Shown: positions 1 to 8,891 of the stretch, piece by piece | Position numbering within the stretch: the first letter of the stretch is position 1 | How the letters are laid out: each line of letters begins with the position of its first letter | DNA from: Roseiconus lacunae | Lineage (GTDB): Bacteria > Planctomycetota > Planctomycetia > Pirellulales > Pirellulaceae | DNA length: 64,000 nt | Direction of reading: 5' to 3' | Assembly (NCBI RefSeq): GCF_008312935.1 | Contig: NZ_VSZO01000010.1 | Span: 248,001 to 312,000 of the forward strand | Position numbers and translations under genes: made by a program | Notes under the pieces: model-generated | Database searches by the model: none | What the model saw: only the letters and a program-made list of their open reading frames with translations | What the model was told of the DNA's origin: nothing

Positions 1-1
1 G

Positions 2-2086
2 CCAGACGGTACCATCATTCTTCGCAACTCCGATCCAAAGAACTCGGATCATATTCGAAAGTCGCTCGACATGGCGTTTCTGAAAACGACCGCCTTGGCG
101 ACGGCACTGACGAATTTTCAAACCAAGACGCGTCCCGAACCCGTCGATCGTGTCAATTCAATTCGGGCCGAACTGCAACAGCGGATGTGGGAAAAAGCCA
201 TCGTCAAGGATGCCGACGGTTTGCTGACGATCAAATTGGAATCGTTGCAGGAACTCGCCGCCGACTATGCCGAACTGAAAGTGCTCGGCATGGAGTTACT
301 TGAACATCAGCGACAAATGGCCGAGAAGCGTCTCGCTTTGCTTCGCGATATTCGCGACCCGGCGACACCGTTTGAACTGTACTACCAACGATGGAACAGT
401 TATCGCAACTATGTGGAGTCGGTATTCGCCAACCATGACGAAAAAGAGCAGATCTTCGCACACCTAAAGAGTGTTGATCGTCAGTTCGACATCTTGTTGG
501 AAGTCGATGTTCAAACCAATTTTCGCTTGCAAGAAGCAAACGCGGCACGTCGACCGCTGGATCACAAAAAATTCCTCGACATGCTGATTGATGACTTGGA
601 AGAAAAGTACATCGAACTACTCGAAGGCACACGCGCCCACACCGCCAATATCGACAACTATTTGAAGCGATTGACGACGGCCTTGGATGACGATTTCAAC
701 ACCCAGTTTTACCACCCGACGTTTCGAAGTGTTCGACAAGCGAGTCAGTTTAAAGATGTCGAATTCGGACAAACCGAAACAACGAACGTGCTGGCGAACA
801 ACCGTGCATTCTCGAAGGTGTCGCCGAGTGCGACGATGGAGTTCGACCTACCGCAACGCGATATTTTGATCCGCGAAGGCCTCGATTCGGCACTCGCGAT
901 CTATAGCGATGTCGGTGCGCTAATTAATGATCCGAATCTACTGGCACTTGCGGCAAGTCAATCCGGAAACTCACCGTCGGCCCCCGGCGCGGGAACCACT
1001 GGCGGCTTCGGCGCGGTACGTAGTGTTCTACCGGGCGTCAGCGGGGATACCTCCGAAGCCATCTTGGCACAAAACGCAGGGACCCGACCGCGGTACGAGT
1101 CGAATGTCGAAAAGTTAATCCCCGATCCGGCGATCTACAAATTCGAAACCGGGACCGGGTTTGAGATCCGTCCCGTAATTGAGCCGGACGGGCAAGCGGT
1201 CGTATTCGATTTTAACTACATGTACACGACCAACGTACGCGAACCGGTGCGTGCCGACGAAAAACATCTCGGCCGTGTCAAACGACACTTCATCGATACC
1301 GACGTTCAACTCGCAAACTTCGAATTGCGCGAAGTCAGCCGTTATGTCGTCGCGCTCAAAGCCGAAAGAACCGCCAACGGGGTGCCACTTCTTGAGGACA
1401 TCCCCGTCGTCGGGGCGTTGTGGCGGCCACTGCCCAATGCCGAAAAATCGCTGCAGCAAAACATCATCATGGCACAGGCAACAATCTTTCCGACGTTGTT
1501 CGATCTGATGGGCCTGCGTTGGGCTCCCGCGGTTGCCGATTTAGATCCACTCCGATTGTCGAATCGTGAGTTCATCGTCCGCGGCCGACATCGGTACCTA
1601 GAAAACCGAGTCTACGATGTCAGTAGCTCACGCGTCGATGAATTCCTGCGAGTGCCTGAGTCCGAACGCCGTTCCGATTTGTATCGCTCTCAATCGACGA
1701 TCCCCTCGGTACACCCGAACGGGTATCGAGGCGATGGCCTGGACTACCGCAATAGCGAACTGCGTGAAGGCTACCAGACCGACGAAGCCTATCCGAACTC
1801 GCGGTACGTTCCTGACAAATCTTCCGAAGGTTCGTTTCTACGACAGCGTACTCCGGGTATCTATGACACCATGCCGGGGACCGATTACCCATACCGTGAA
1901 ATCGATCAAGGCGAACCGGAAAGCCCACTCCCCGAACCGCAGTCAGCAGTCCCCACGTTTCGTGAGTCGCTGTCATCGGGATTCGAAGACGGCGGTTTTG
2001 GCGACAGCCGATTCGAAGACAGCGGGCGAGTTGAATCGTATCCGTCAGTCGTTCCGATGCAGGACGCGCCGGGGTGGGTGAAATGA
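2..2086 (+). CDS. Secretin-like outer-membrane protein, 5'-truncated by window edge
   Basis: The reading frame is open to the left edge, so the start lies outside the window and the first ATG (position 71) is probably internal. The first ~220 visible residues are charged and helix-rich. The section encoded at about 1090-1530 resembles the C-terminal part of secretins, the outer-membrane channels of type II/III secretion and type IV pilus systems. It contains VPLLEDIPVVGALWR (1382-1426), close to the family's VPxLxDIPxxGxLF signature, within beta-strand-like sequence. The last ~150 residues are polar and rich in Pro, Ser, Arg and Tyr and match nothing I know. The secretin assignment rests on that one section. 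No other secretion genes are visible, so the channel's partner system is unknown. A planctomycete-specific secretin-like protein is also possible. Confidence 0.6.
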   Translation, partial: PDGTIILRNSDPKNSDHIRKSLDMAFLKTTALATALTNFQTKTRPEPVDRVNSIRAELQQRMWEKAIVKDADGLLTIKLESLQELAADYAELKVLGMELLEHQRQMAEKRLALLRDIRDPATPFELYYQRWNSYRNYVESVFANHDEKEQIFAHLKSVDRQFDILLEVDVQTNFRLQEANAARRPLDHKKFLDMLIDDLEEKYIELLEGTRAHTANIDNYLKRLTTALDDDFNTQFYHPTFRSVRQASQFKDVEFGQTETTNVLANNRAFSKVSPSATMEFDLPQRDILIREGLDSALAIYSDVGALINDPNLLALAASQSGNSPSAPGAGTTGGFGAVRSVLPGVSGDTSEAILAQNAGTRPRYESNVEKLIPDPAIYKFETGTGFEIRPVIEPDGQAVVFDFNYMYTTNVREPVRADEKHLGRVKRHFIDTDVQLANFELREVSRYVVALKAERTANGVPLLEDIPVVGALWRPLPNAEKSLQQNIIMAQATIFPTLFDLMGLRWAPAVADLDPLRLSNREFIVRGRHRYLENRVYDVSSSRVDEFLRVPESERRSDLYRSQSTIPSVHPNGYRGDGLDYRNSELREGYQTDEAYPNSRYVPDKSSEGSFLRQRTPGIYDTMPGTDYPYREIDQGEPESPLPEPQSAVPTFRESLSSGFEDGGFGDSRFEDSGRVESYPSVVPMQDAPGWVK

Positions 2087-3033
2087 TCTGTCGCCGAAAC
2101 AATACCAACCATGCTCACCTACCTTCATCGCACGGACGCATGAGCAGTCAAACCAGCAATACATCAACCACACCACCGGACGCACCTATCGTTCGATCGG
2201 TTCAAGTGAAACGTCGCGAAGCGCTGACCGCGATCGCTGGAATTGCGGCGTCGGTCGTGGTGGCTGATACGGGCAACGCGACCGAGTCGCTTGTGCCACG
2301 CTCACGACGAGTGCGGAGTCCACAACGCTGTCGCCTACCGATTCATCCTTACCAGCACGAGTCGTTCTCGCCACCGTTGTATGCAATCAGTTTGCCGTCC
2401 CAGTCGGTGACGCCGACCGACTCACTCCAGCGGCAGATCGACCGCGCAGCCGACGGCAACGCAGATCAGGTGAATACCGCCGGGAAACGGTTCCGGCCAT
2501 CGCGGGCGCGTTTGGAAATCGATCATTGCAGTGTGACCGATCTGGTGTTGGACCTCTATCCCGATGGAGCTTGGATGATGTCGCTTAAGGCGAGCCAGAA
2601 TCGAATGAGCGACTCGCTGCCTCAGTCGACTTATCCAGAACACATCGCACTATTGCGAAATGAGTTCACCGTGGGCGCGTACCTTTTAGCCAGTGCGATC
2701 TTGCCACGAACGGAAACGCAAGGCACCACGCTCAATGCCACCTCGGCGTACGATCGACTTGATGAAGGACTGGTCACCGTACCGCCACCTGAGTTAGGAA
2801 ATCTAGTGGTTGACCATGTGCGCCCCGCGTCGTTCTGGGTGCAGCGCCATCGACCGCGAGTGAAATTTTGGCGGGATCGATTGCCGTCCGCAATGATGAG
2901 TCAAGATGCAATGCCACTGTATGGAAAATTGCCGCAGTACACCCAGGTCCAATCAGTCCTATTTGAGTTTTACTACAAACTTGATCCCGTAAGTTCAGCC
3001 GGGCAATCAATACGACGACTCGACGGACGCTAG
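2083..3033 (+). CDS. Hypothetical protein with Tat-like signal sequence
   Basis: I do not recognise the family. The ATG at 2083 overlaps the upstream TGA as ATGA, suggesting translational coupling to the secretin-like gene; an internal ATG at 2140 is an equally possible start. Counting from 2140, residues ~22-45 read VKRREALTAIAGIAASVVVA, a twin-arginine pair followed by a weakly hydrophobic stretch. This resembles a Tat signal, so export of a folded protein is plausible. The rest is polar without membrane segments; its last third is rich in Pro, Arg and aromatic residues. Tight linkage to the upstream gene hints at an envelope role, which is inference only. Confidence 0.6.
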   Translation: MICRRNNTNHAHLPSSHGRMSSQTSNTSTTPPDAPIVRSVQVKRREALTAIAGIAASVVVADTGNATESLVPRSRRVRSPQRCRLPIHPYQHESFSPPLYAISLPSQSVTPTDSLQRQIDRAADGNADQVNTAGKRFRPSRARLEIDHCSVTDLVLDLYPDGAWMMSLKASQNRMSDSLPQSTYPEHIALLRNEFTVGAYLLASAILPRTETQGTTLNATSAYDRLDEGLVTVPPPELGNLVVDHVRPASFWVQRHRPRVKFWRDRLPSAMMSQDAMPLYGKLPQYTQVQSVLFEFYYKLDPVSSAGQSIRRLDGR

Positions 3034-3072
3034 GCAATTGAACACGAATGATTCTGCTTTAAGTCATTTCAC

Positions 3073-3162
3073 TCTCCCACTGGGAGATTCGAGCCATCAA
3101 GCCCGGAGAGGGCACCCTCCCCGGCCGTTTGCTCGTCCGCCGCTTCCGCAAGCGGGAGGGTG
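3073..3162. other. Nested inverted repeats in intergenic region
   Basis: Three hairpins lie between the Tat-like gene and the next gene. CTCCC-ACT-GGGAG spans 3073-3085. CACCCTCCC (3113-3121) pairs with GGGAGGGTG (3154-3162). Inside that pair sits CGCTT-CCGC-AAGCG (3141-3154). No T-run follows, so a classical terminator is not clear. It may end the upstream transcript or be another dispersed palindrome; I found no second copy in the window. Confidence 0.45.
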
Positions 3163-3298
3163 TTATCCAGATGTTTCCCCCCAAAGACTCGTGTTTACCT
3201 GCTTGGTCATCCGCTAGCTATAAAATCAGATTCGGCTGATCGACAGTTCGGATGATGACGAAACACGATTGAGCGATAATTAAACATTAGGACGTTTC

Positions 3299-4099
3299 AT
3301 GTATTCGACCATCAAAGTTGATCGATCAATCGTGACGCTGGGAATGCTGTTAATGGGACTGGTCACACCGGTTTTGTCGCAAGCCCAACAAGCGTCTCAT
3401 GCGCGGGTTTCACCGGTGTTGGAAATTGAAGTGATTGATCCCGGAGTCGACGCACGTGGAAATCCCGCTGTCCTACTTGAAAGTGACGGCGAAGGGCTAT
3501 TGGTGGATATTCCACCGACGGTGTTAGTGCATCGCTATTACTACACCGGGGATCGTGAATTCCAGGGTCCCCGTTTGCCAGGTGGACCAAGTATCGTCGT
3601 TGCCAATCATCCCAAAACAGGAGAACGAGTTTACGTCTCTGTCCAAATGTTACCGGGGGCACCCTTGGTTCGTTACACTCATCGACTAATCGAATACGAC
3701 TATGGCGATCGCGGCTTGTCGGTGATCTTTACCAAAGATGGTGGGACGTGCACCAAAGTCCGCAACGGCCGCAAGCTGACAGAGAAATTCAGCCAGGCGC
3801 TTCACCTTGATGATCTAAAAGGAATTAAAGACGACCTGACGCCGCCGCGTGTCCCCTATACCGAACGACTTGCGATCTCGGCAAAGGCATCGCTGTTGCG
3901 GATCGAAGAAGTCGCGGCGCCGATCACGCAACCGGCAAAGCACTTGTTTCGCTTCATTCCAGGGGCCGTCGCCTTGACGGATCCTCAGACTGAAATCGAA
4001 AACGCGCGGTTGGTATATCAGCATCAAGCGGAAAAGGAACGTCAGCGGAAAGACTTTCAAACGCGTCTCGACAATATCGATCAACGAACGCTGCGATAA
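3299..4099 (+). CDS. Secreted hypothetical protein
   Basis: This 266-residue protein has a clear N-terminal signal peptide: two early basic residues, a hydrophobic core around residues 11-27 (VTLGMLLMGLVTPVL) and an Ala/Gln-rich cleavage region near SQAQQA. The mature part is soluble-looking, starts with beta-rich sequence (residues ~38-145) and ends in a charged helical tail rich in Glu, Arg and Gln. I recognise no domain or catalytic motif. It stands alone, downstream of the hairpin region and 448 bases before the metacaspase gene, so no operon partner can be named. Periplasmic or surface location is inferred from the signal peptide. Confidence 0.7.
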   Translation: MYSTIKVDRSIVTLGMLLMGLVTPVLSQAQQASHARVSPVLEIEVIDPGVDARGNPAVLLESDGEGLLVDIPPTVLVHRYYYTGDREFQGPRLPGGPSIVVANHPKTGERVYVSVQMLPGAPLVRYTHRLIEYDYGDRGLSVIFTKDGGTCTKVRNGRKLTEKFSQALHLDDLKGIKDDLTPPRVPYTERLAISAKASLLRIEEVAAPITQPAKHLFRFIPGAVALTDPQTEIENARLVYQHQAEKERQRKDFQTRLDNIDQRTLR

Positions 4100-4547
4100 T
4101 TGACTTCGATAGAAGCCTCAACGTGAGTTCAGTGTGAGTGGTCGACTGAGCCATTGCCTAAGTACAGGACATCCCGGCAATCAATTCGGATGAAAACTAG
4201 CGCGCGTGGGTAACATTTTCCACACGCCGAACGATCGTTTTCAACGATATTGGTGCCGGATTACCTGCGTCTGCTTGTCGTTACTCCGACAGCACAGGTT
4301 CTAAAAAACGCCGTTCCCGGGCTCTTTTCTTCGCGACCTCTTTGACTCACGTCCCCGGTCCATTTACGCTGGTCATCCGCAGAGGGGATCTCGGATAGCC
4401 TTTCAGGTGATCGTCATCGTTTACGGTCGAATTGCTCACCCCGAAAGGATGTGACCGCAAGCCGCCCCGAGTTGTGAACCATGGTTCCGGTCGTCCTTTT
4501 CTGCGCTGACGTTTCCAGCTTGATTCACCTTCCGTCGTAGGCGTTCC
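4100..4547. other. Intergenic region, no gene seen
   Basis: 448 bases upstream of the metacaspase gene. A minus-strand open frame (4347-4556) has no recognisable protein character and runs into the metacaspase start. I see no tRNA, strong hairpin or obvious sigma-70 promoter. It presumably holds the promoter for the hydrolase-metacaspase gene. Confidence 0.4.
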
Positions 4548-6764
4548 ATGAGTCACCGGCCAGATTACCGCAGTTCAGCTTCCGGATTTTTTGCCTCACC
4601 TCCGGCCGTTGATCCAGCAACGATCAATGCGCTGCGTCGGCACGTAATCAATCTAAATTTCGGACAGCTTTCCTCCAGCGGCGGCTTCACCAGCTCCCGT
4701 CAAACGGTTGCCGAAATTTTCCAGGAACACCTTCCTCGTTGGATTCATCACCGTCGTGACGAAGGCCCACACCGAGTTGTCTTGTACGCGCACGGTGGAT
4801 TGACGTCCGAAGGTTGGGGCCTGCACACCGCCGCGCATCAGTACAGATGGTGGCTCGAAAACGGTGTCTATCCGGTCTTCTTCGTTTGGGAAACAGGGCT
4901 GCTGGAAACCATCTGGCAATTGATTTCAGGTGGCGAGCGTTACCTGCCGCAAATGCAACGAGCCGCCCGAGCTGGTTGGTTTGACAACTTAAAAGATCAA
5001 GCGATCGAAGCGGTCGCGAGACGCCTGGGGGGACGCCGGATTTGGGCCGGTATGAAGCAATCCGCAGAACGGACGTTCGCCGCCGACGACAGTGACGGAC
5101 GCTACGTATTGCGTTTGATCAGCGACTTAGTCGATGCAAACGATGATTCGAATCAGGTCGAACTTCACGGCGTCGGACATAGTGCGGGGTCGATCTTTCT
5201 GACTCACGCGATCGCTGCAGCGTCCGAGATGCGGAACGCCCAACAGTTCGGTCGTTTTCGCTCCGCCCACTTCCTCGCCCCGGCGATGACGTGTGAGCTA
5301 TTCAATCAAAAACTTGCCGGAAATATCGGTGCGGACAAGATCGTCGAGAAGCTCTGTCTGTTCACGATGCGCGACGAATTAGAACGTGTCGATCCGACGA
5401 TGGGACCGTACAGCCAGTCGTTGTTGTACCTCGTTCATGAGGCATTGGAGATTGACAAGCACGAACCGTTGTTGGGACTTGAACGTTCACTGCGCGAATC
5501 CGCAGATCTGGCCAAACTCTTCAAGCTCGCTAAACCACCGAGCGACAAAATCCGAACTACCGAAGTCGTCTTTTCCGATACGAGCATGGCATCGCCCTAT
5601 GGGGATCAGCCGGTACCATTGACGCACCGAAGCGAAAGCCGAACACATGGCGGTTTCGACAATGACCCGGCAACCATGCAAAGTGTGATTCGCCGGATCA
5701 AAGGGGTTCGTTTCGATCATTCGGTCACACGCTTTCCTGATGATCGCGGTGTTCGTGGTGCCAACGTGCTTCCTCGTTCGGCATCGCTCTTTCAGCAACC
5801 CGATTCAAACTGCGATTGCTCTGACCCGCCAGCGCCGACACCGGCACCGGGGCCCGACAAGAATCCTTCCCCACCGTCCTTGCAGGGTACACGCAAAGCA
5901 CTGTGTATTGGGATCGATGAGTATCAGCAACACCCACTCGGTGGCTGTGTCAACGACATGCGAACCTGGGCGTCGGCGTTGCAGCAGCACGACTTTGACG
6001 TTGACTGTCTTGTCAATGCGCACGCCACCCGTGAAGCGATCATCAAACGGATGGAAAATCTGATCACAAGTAGCCGGTCAGGAGATTCAATCGTGGTCCA
6101 GTTTGCCGGGCATGGGACACAAGTCCCCGACATCGATGGTGACGAAGCCGGTGGCCAGTTCACCCAAGGCTTTGACGAAGCACTCGTTCCGTACGATTAT
6201 TTGGAAAGACGCGTGGTTCTTGATGATGAAATCGGAGAATTGTGCCGGCAAACTCCCAACGGAGTGACGTTGACGCTGATTTTCGATTGCTGCCATAGCG
6301 GAACTGCGACGCGAATGTTCATGAATCAGTCCGTCGCGTTAAACGCCGGTGAACGGGCTCGCTTTATTGATCCAGCGTATTTCGTTTCTCGCAAGGCTGT
6401 CATCGGGACACGAAAGGCTGTCATCAGCACCAGAAAAGCTGTCATCGGTACCAGAGACTACAAGATTGGCACGCGAGACTATTCCAACGAACGCTATCTC
6501 GCGCCGGGTACCCGGAGCGCCGAAGATGCTTATCAGGGGGCCTCCGAAGTCTTGTTTACCGCTTGCCGCAGTGACGAAGTCGCTTTGGAAAGTAACGGCC
6601 AAGGGGAGTTCACACGTCGCGCGGTCGCGGTGCTTAACCAGGCGGGTTCATTGTCGGTTCAAGAGTTCCATCAACTTATCGAGCAGGCCTTCGGCGAAGC
6701 TCCTCGCCAGCATCCAGGTGTTTATTGCGATCCGCAGAAGCTGCAGAGCGAACTTTTTGGGTAG
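4548..6764 (+). CDS. Alpha/beta-hydrolase-metacaspase fusion protein
   Basis: Two enzyme-like modules in 738 residues. Residues ~70-330 look like an alpha/beta hydrolase: LYAHGGLTSEG resembles an oxyanion-hole loop, and GHSAG around Ser212 matches the lipase/esterase nucleophile elbow GxSxG. A Pro-rich linker follows (~420-447). Residues ~449-735 form a caspase-fold (peptidase C14/metacaspase) domain. It starts RKALCIGIDEY, carries His522 in FAGHGTQ and the nucleophile Cys582 in FDCCHSG, with acidic DIDGDEAGG between them. Metacaspases of this type usually cleave after Arg or Lys, often with Ca2+. No signal peptide or membrane segment is visible, so it should be cytosolic. The short tandem repeat after Cys582 falls where metacaspases may be processed. 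A metallopeptidase gene follows in the same direction. The hydrolase substrate is unknown; both catalytic assignments come from motifs. Confidence 0.85.
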   Translation: MSHRPDYRSSASGFFASPPAVDPATINALRRHVINLNFGQLSSSGGFTSSRQTVAEIFQEHLPRWIHHRRDEGPHRVVLYAHGGLTSEGWGLHTAAHQYRWWLENGVYPVFFVWETGLLETIWQLISGGERYLPQMQRAARAGWFDNLKDQAIEAVARRLGGRRIWAGMKQSAERTFAADDSDGRYVLRLISDLVDANDDSNQVELHGVGHSAGSIFLTHAIAAASEMRNAQQFGRFRSAHFLAPAMTCELFNQKLAGNIGADKIVEKLCLFTMRDELERVDPTMGPYSQSLLYLVHEALEIDKHEPLLGLERSLRESADLAKLFKLAKPPSDKIRTTEVVFSDTSMASPYGDQPVPLTHRSESRTHGGFDNDPATMQSVIRRIKGVRFDHSVTRFPDDRGVRGANVLPRSASLFQQPDSNCDCSDPPAPTPAPGPDKNPSPPSLQGTRKALCIGIDEYQQHPLGGCVNDMRTWASALQQHDFDVDCLVNAHATREAIIKRMENLITSSRSGDSIVVQFAGHGTQVPDIDGDEAGGQFTQGFDEALVPYDYLERRVVLDDEIGELCRQTPNGVTLTLIFDCCHSGTATRMFMNQSVALNAGERARFIDPAYFVSRKAVIGTRKAVISTRKAVIGTRDYKIGTRDYSNERYLAPGTRSAEDAYQGASEVLFTACRSDEVALESNGQGEFTRRAVAVLNQAGSLSVQEFHQLIEQAFGEAPRQHPGVYCDPQKLQSELFG
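6390..6485 (+). repeat. In-frame 21-base tandem repeat in metacaspase
   Basis: Units at 6390-6410, 6411-6431 and 6432-6452 encode RKAVIGT, RKAVIST and RKAVIGT. Diverged units RDYKIGT and RDYSNER follow. The repeat lies about 34 residues after catalytic Cys582 and adds a basic, Arg/Lys-dense loop in a region that metacaspases often cut autocatalytically. Confidence 0.85.
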
Positions 6765-6777
6765 TGTTTTATCGATC

Positions 6778-6864
6778 TCTGAAGCGAAGATTAGCCGACG
6801 GGCGTTAGCCCCGGTTATCACACCGAAACCATGGCTAACGCCCGTCGGCTAATCCAAACTTCAG
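6778..6864. repeat. Dispersed palindrome, family A, copy 1
   Basis: Near-perfect hairpin between the metacaspase and metallopeptidase genes. The core stem pairs 6790-6810 with 6833-6853 without mismatch over 21 bases. Short outer arms TCTGAAG (6778-6784) and CTTCAGA (6858-6864) also pair. The core carries GACGGGCGTTAGCCCCGG, recurring in diverged form at 46073 and 57473. It looks like a REP-type element and could attenuate transcription between the two genes. Confidence 0.85.
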
Positions 6865-6925
6865 ATGATGACGAAGCCCAAAGCACCCAGCCGGATCATC
6901 TTCCTTTTTCAGCGACAAAGAATCG

Positions 6926-8794
6926 ATGGTTGAAAAGTTCCATCTCGGTGATGGCGTCTTTCGTGCGGGAAACGTACGTCCCTACCGTCCGCGTCCGAAT
7001 GATCCTGTTCATCGACCACTCAATATCTTCTCGACCAATCCCGGCGACTCGTCGCTGGACGGGTCACGTGTCGTTGCACGCGTTCCCTACGAGGAATTGA
7101 AACCCGGTCCGGTTGGGCATTACTTCGAAGTCATCGGAGATGATTACTCGACCACCAGCTCCGAGTCACCGCTGAATTTGAACGACCCGCGGTTGATGTG
7201 CACCAGCGGGATGCCCCCAAGCATGTCGCGTCCCTTTCACATGCAAATGACCTACGCCGTCGGAATGTTGACGTATGAGGCCTTCCGCATGGCCCTTGGG
7301 CGAGACTTGAATTGGGGGTTCGGTGATTCAGGTAAAACGCGACTGAAACTGTATCCCTATCATAGCGAGATGCAAAATGCGTATTATTCACGCGAGGCGG
7401 GGGCAGTTCACTTTGGATGGTACCAAACTAAAGATCGGTTGAAGGACTACGACGCAGCGGTCGGCCACTCGCCGAGAAACCTCTGTCGAGGAAAGTTTTA
7501 CACGTCGCTATCGCATGACATCATCGCCCACGAAGTCTCTCATGCGCTGCTCGATGGATTGCGGCCCAATTTCATGTATCCCTTCCATCATGACACGCTA
7601 GCGCTTCACGAGGGGTTTGCTGACCTTGTCGCGATCTTTCAGCATTTCAGCCATCGCGAATTATTGCGAGCGGCGATTCGGCAATCCAAAGGTCAGATCA
7701 AAAAATCACACTTGCTGACCGACGTGGCACGTCAGTTTGGCCAGACGATCTCACAGCATTCATCGCTACGAAGTGCGATCGATCGGCAACGCCAGTGTGG
7801 TGCCGACGAAGAAACCGATGACCGAGTCGTTTACGACCCTCAGCTCGGAATCCATGGACTGGGATCGGTGCTTGTGTCGAGTGTGTTTGACGCCTTTATC
7901 ACCGTCTTTGATCGCAAAGCGCGTCGATTCATCAAAATCGCGACCCAGGGAAGCGGCGTGCTGCCCGAAGGCGATCTGGACGAATCGCTAGCCGACGTTC
8001 TGGGTGACCTGGGTAGTAAGCTGGCCAACCAATTTCTGTCGATTTGTATTCGTGCGATCGATTATTGTCCTCCTGTCGCTTGTACATTTGGCGATTTCTT
8101 GCGGGCCATGATCACGGCGGATCACAACCTCGTACCGGATGATCCCTATCAGTACCGAGAAGCACTGGTCGATGCATTTATCGCCCGCCAAGTCCCGATC
8201 GAAGATGTCGAATCGTTGGGTGAGGCTTCACTTCTCTGGCCTGACTTAGATTATCCGATGGATGATGGTCTATTAGCGGTCATTCAAGAGCAATCTTACG
8301 AGTTCACACGGGACGACGATAGCGATCAGATGAATCAAGCACGCTATGTCGCGCGGGCAAGACGCATCGGTGCTTATCTGTGCAAACCAGAGCACCTGGA
8401 AAAACTAGGGCTCTATGCACCCGGGCGAGACTATGCAGAGTTCGCCAGTGTTGCTCCGCCGACGATCGAATCGGCACGGATCAGCCGCCGCGTTAGTTCG
8501 GATCGTCGTTTGCTAACCGAACTGATTGTGGAAATCACGCAGCAGGTCACCATCGAACGCGGCGGTTGCACCCAACCGATCCTTCATGGCTGCACGGTAA
8601 TCGCCGACTCGGGAGGAAAGATCCGCCACATCATTCGAAAACACGCATCGCAAGTCCAAGATCAATTCTTCAAGCAACTCGACGACTGCTATCTTACCCG
8701 TGAAGACCATTGGGATTTGATCGGCGAAGGCTGGCAACCACGCAAAGGAATCATCGCCGCCATCCATCGCCACGAATCACAATCCAGAACATGA
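6926..8794 (+). CDS. Thermolysin-type (gluzincin) metallopeptidase-like protein
   Basis: A 622-residue protein with a zinc-peptidase active site: HEVSH gives zinc ligands His202 and His206 and general base Glu203. Twenty-three residues after His206, EGFAD supplies the likely third ligand Glu229 and the supporting Asp233, as in NEAISD of thermolysin-family M4 enzymes. Preceding sequence (NAYYSREAGAVHFGW) also resembles the strand before the M4 active site. I see no signal peptide or propeptide, unlike secreted M4 enzymes, so a cytosolic role is likely. The C-terminal ~250 residues are unassigned. It lies 161 bases after the hydrolase-metacaspase gene in the same direction, across palindrome A. 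A joint proteolytic pathway, perhaps one protease activating the other, is inference. Confidence 0.8.
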   Translation: MVEKFHLGDGVFRAGNVRPYRPRPNDPVHRPLNIFSTNPGDSSLDGSRVVARVPYEELKPGPVGHYFEVIGDDYSTTSSESPLNLNDPRLMCTSGMPPSMSRPFHMQMTYAVGMLTYEAFRMALGRDLNWGFGDSGKTRLKLYPYHSEMQNAYYSREAGAVHFGWYQTKDRLKDYDAAVGHSPRNLCRGKFYTSLSHDIIAHEVSHALLDGLRPNFMYPFHHDTLALHEGFADLVAIFQHFSHRELLRAAIRQSKGQIKKSHLLTDVARQFGQTISQHSSLRSAIDRQRQCGADEETDDRVVYDPQLGIHGLGSVLVSSVFDAFITVFDRKARRFIKIATQGSGVLPEGDLDESLADVLGDLGSKLANQFLSICIRAIDYCPPVACTFGDFLRAMITADHNLVPDDPYQYREALVDAFIARQVPIEDVESLGEASLLWPDLDYPMDDGLLAVIQEQSYEFTRDDDSDQMNQARYVARARRIGAYLCKPEHLEKLGLYAPGRDYAEFASVAPPTIESARISRRVSSDRRLLTELIVEITQQVTIERGGCTQPILHGCTVIADSGGKIRHIIRKHASQVQDQFFKQLDDCYLTREDHWDLIGEGWQPRKGIIAAIHRHESQSRT

Positions 8795-8891
8795 CGCATT
8801 TTTGCAGTAGTTGACTTACGAAAAATCAGAGATGCAAGCGACGCCATCGTTCTTGGTGATCACAGTAGCGTCACCATTAAGTTGCTTCGCA

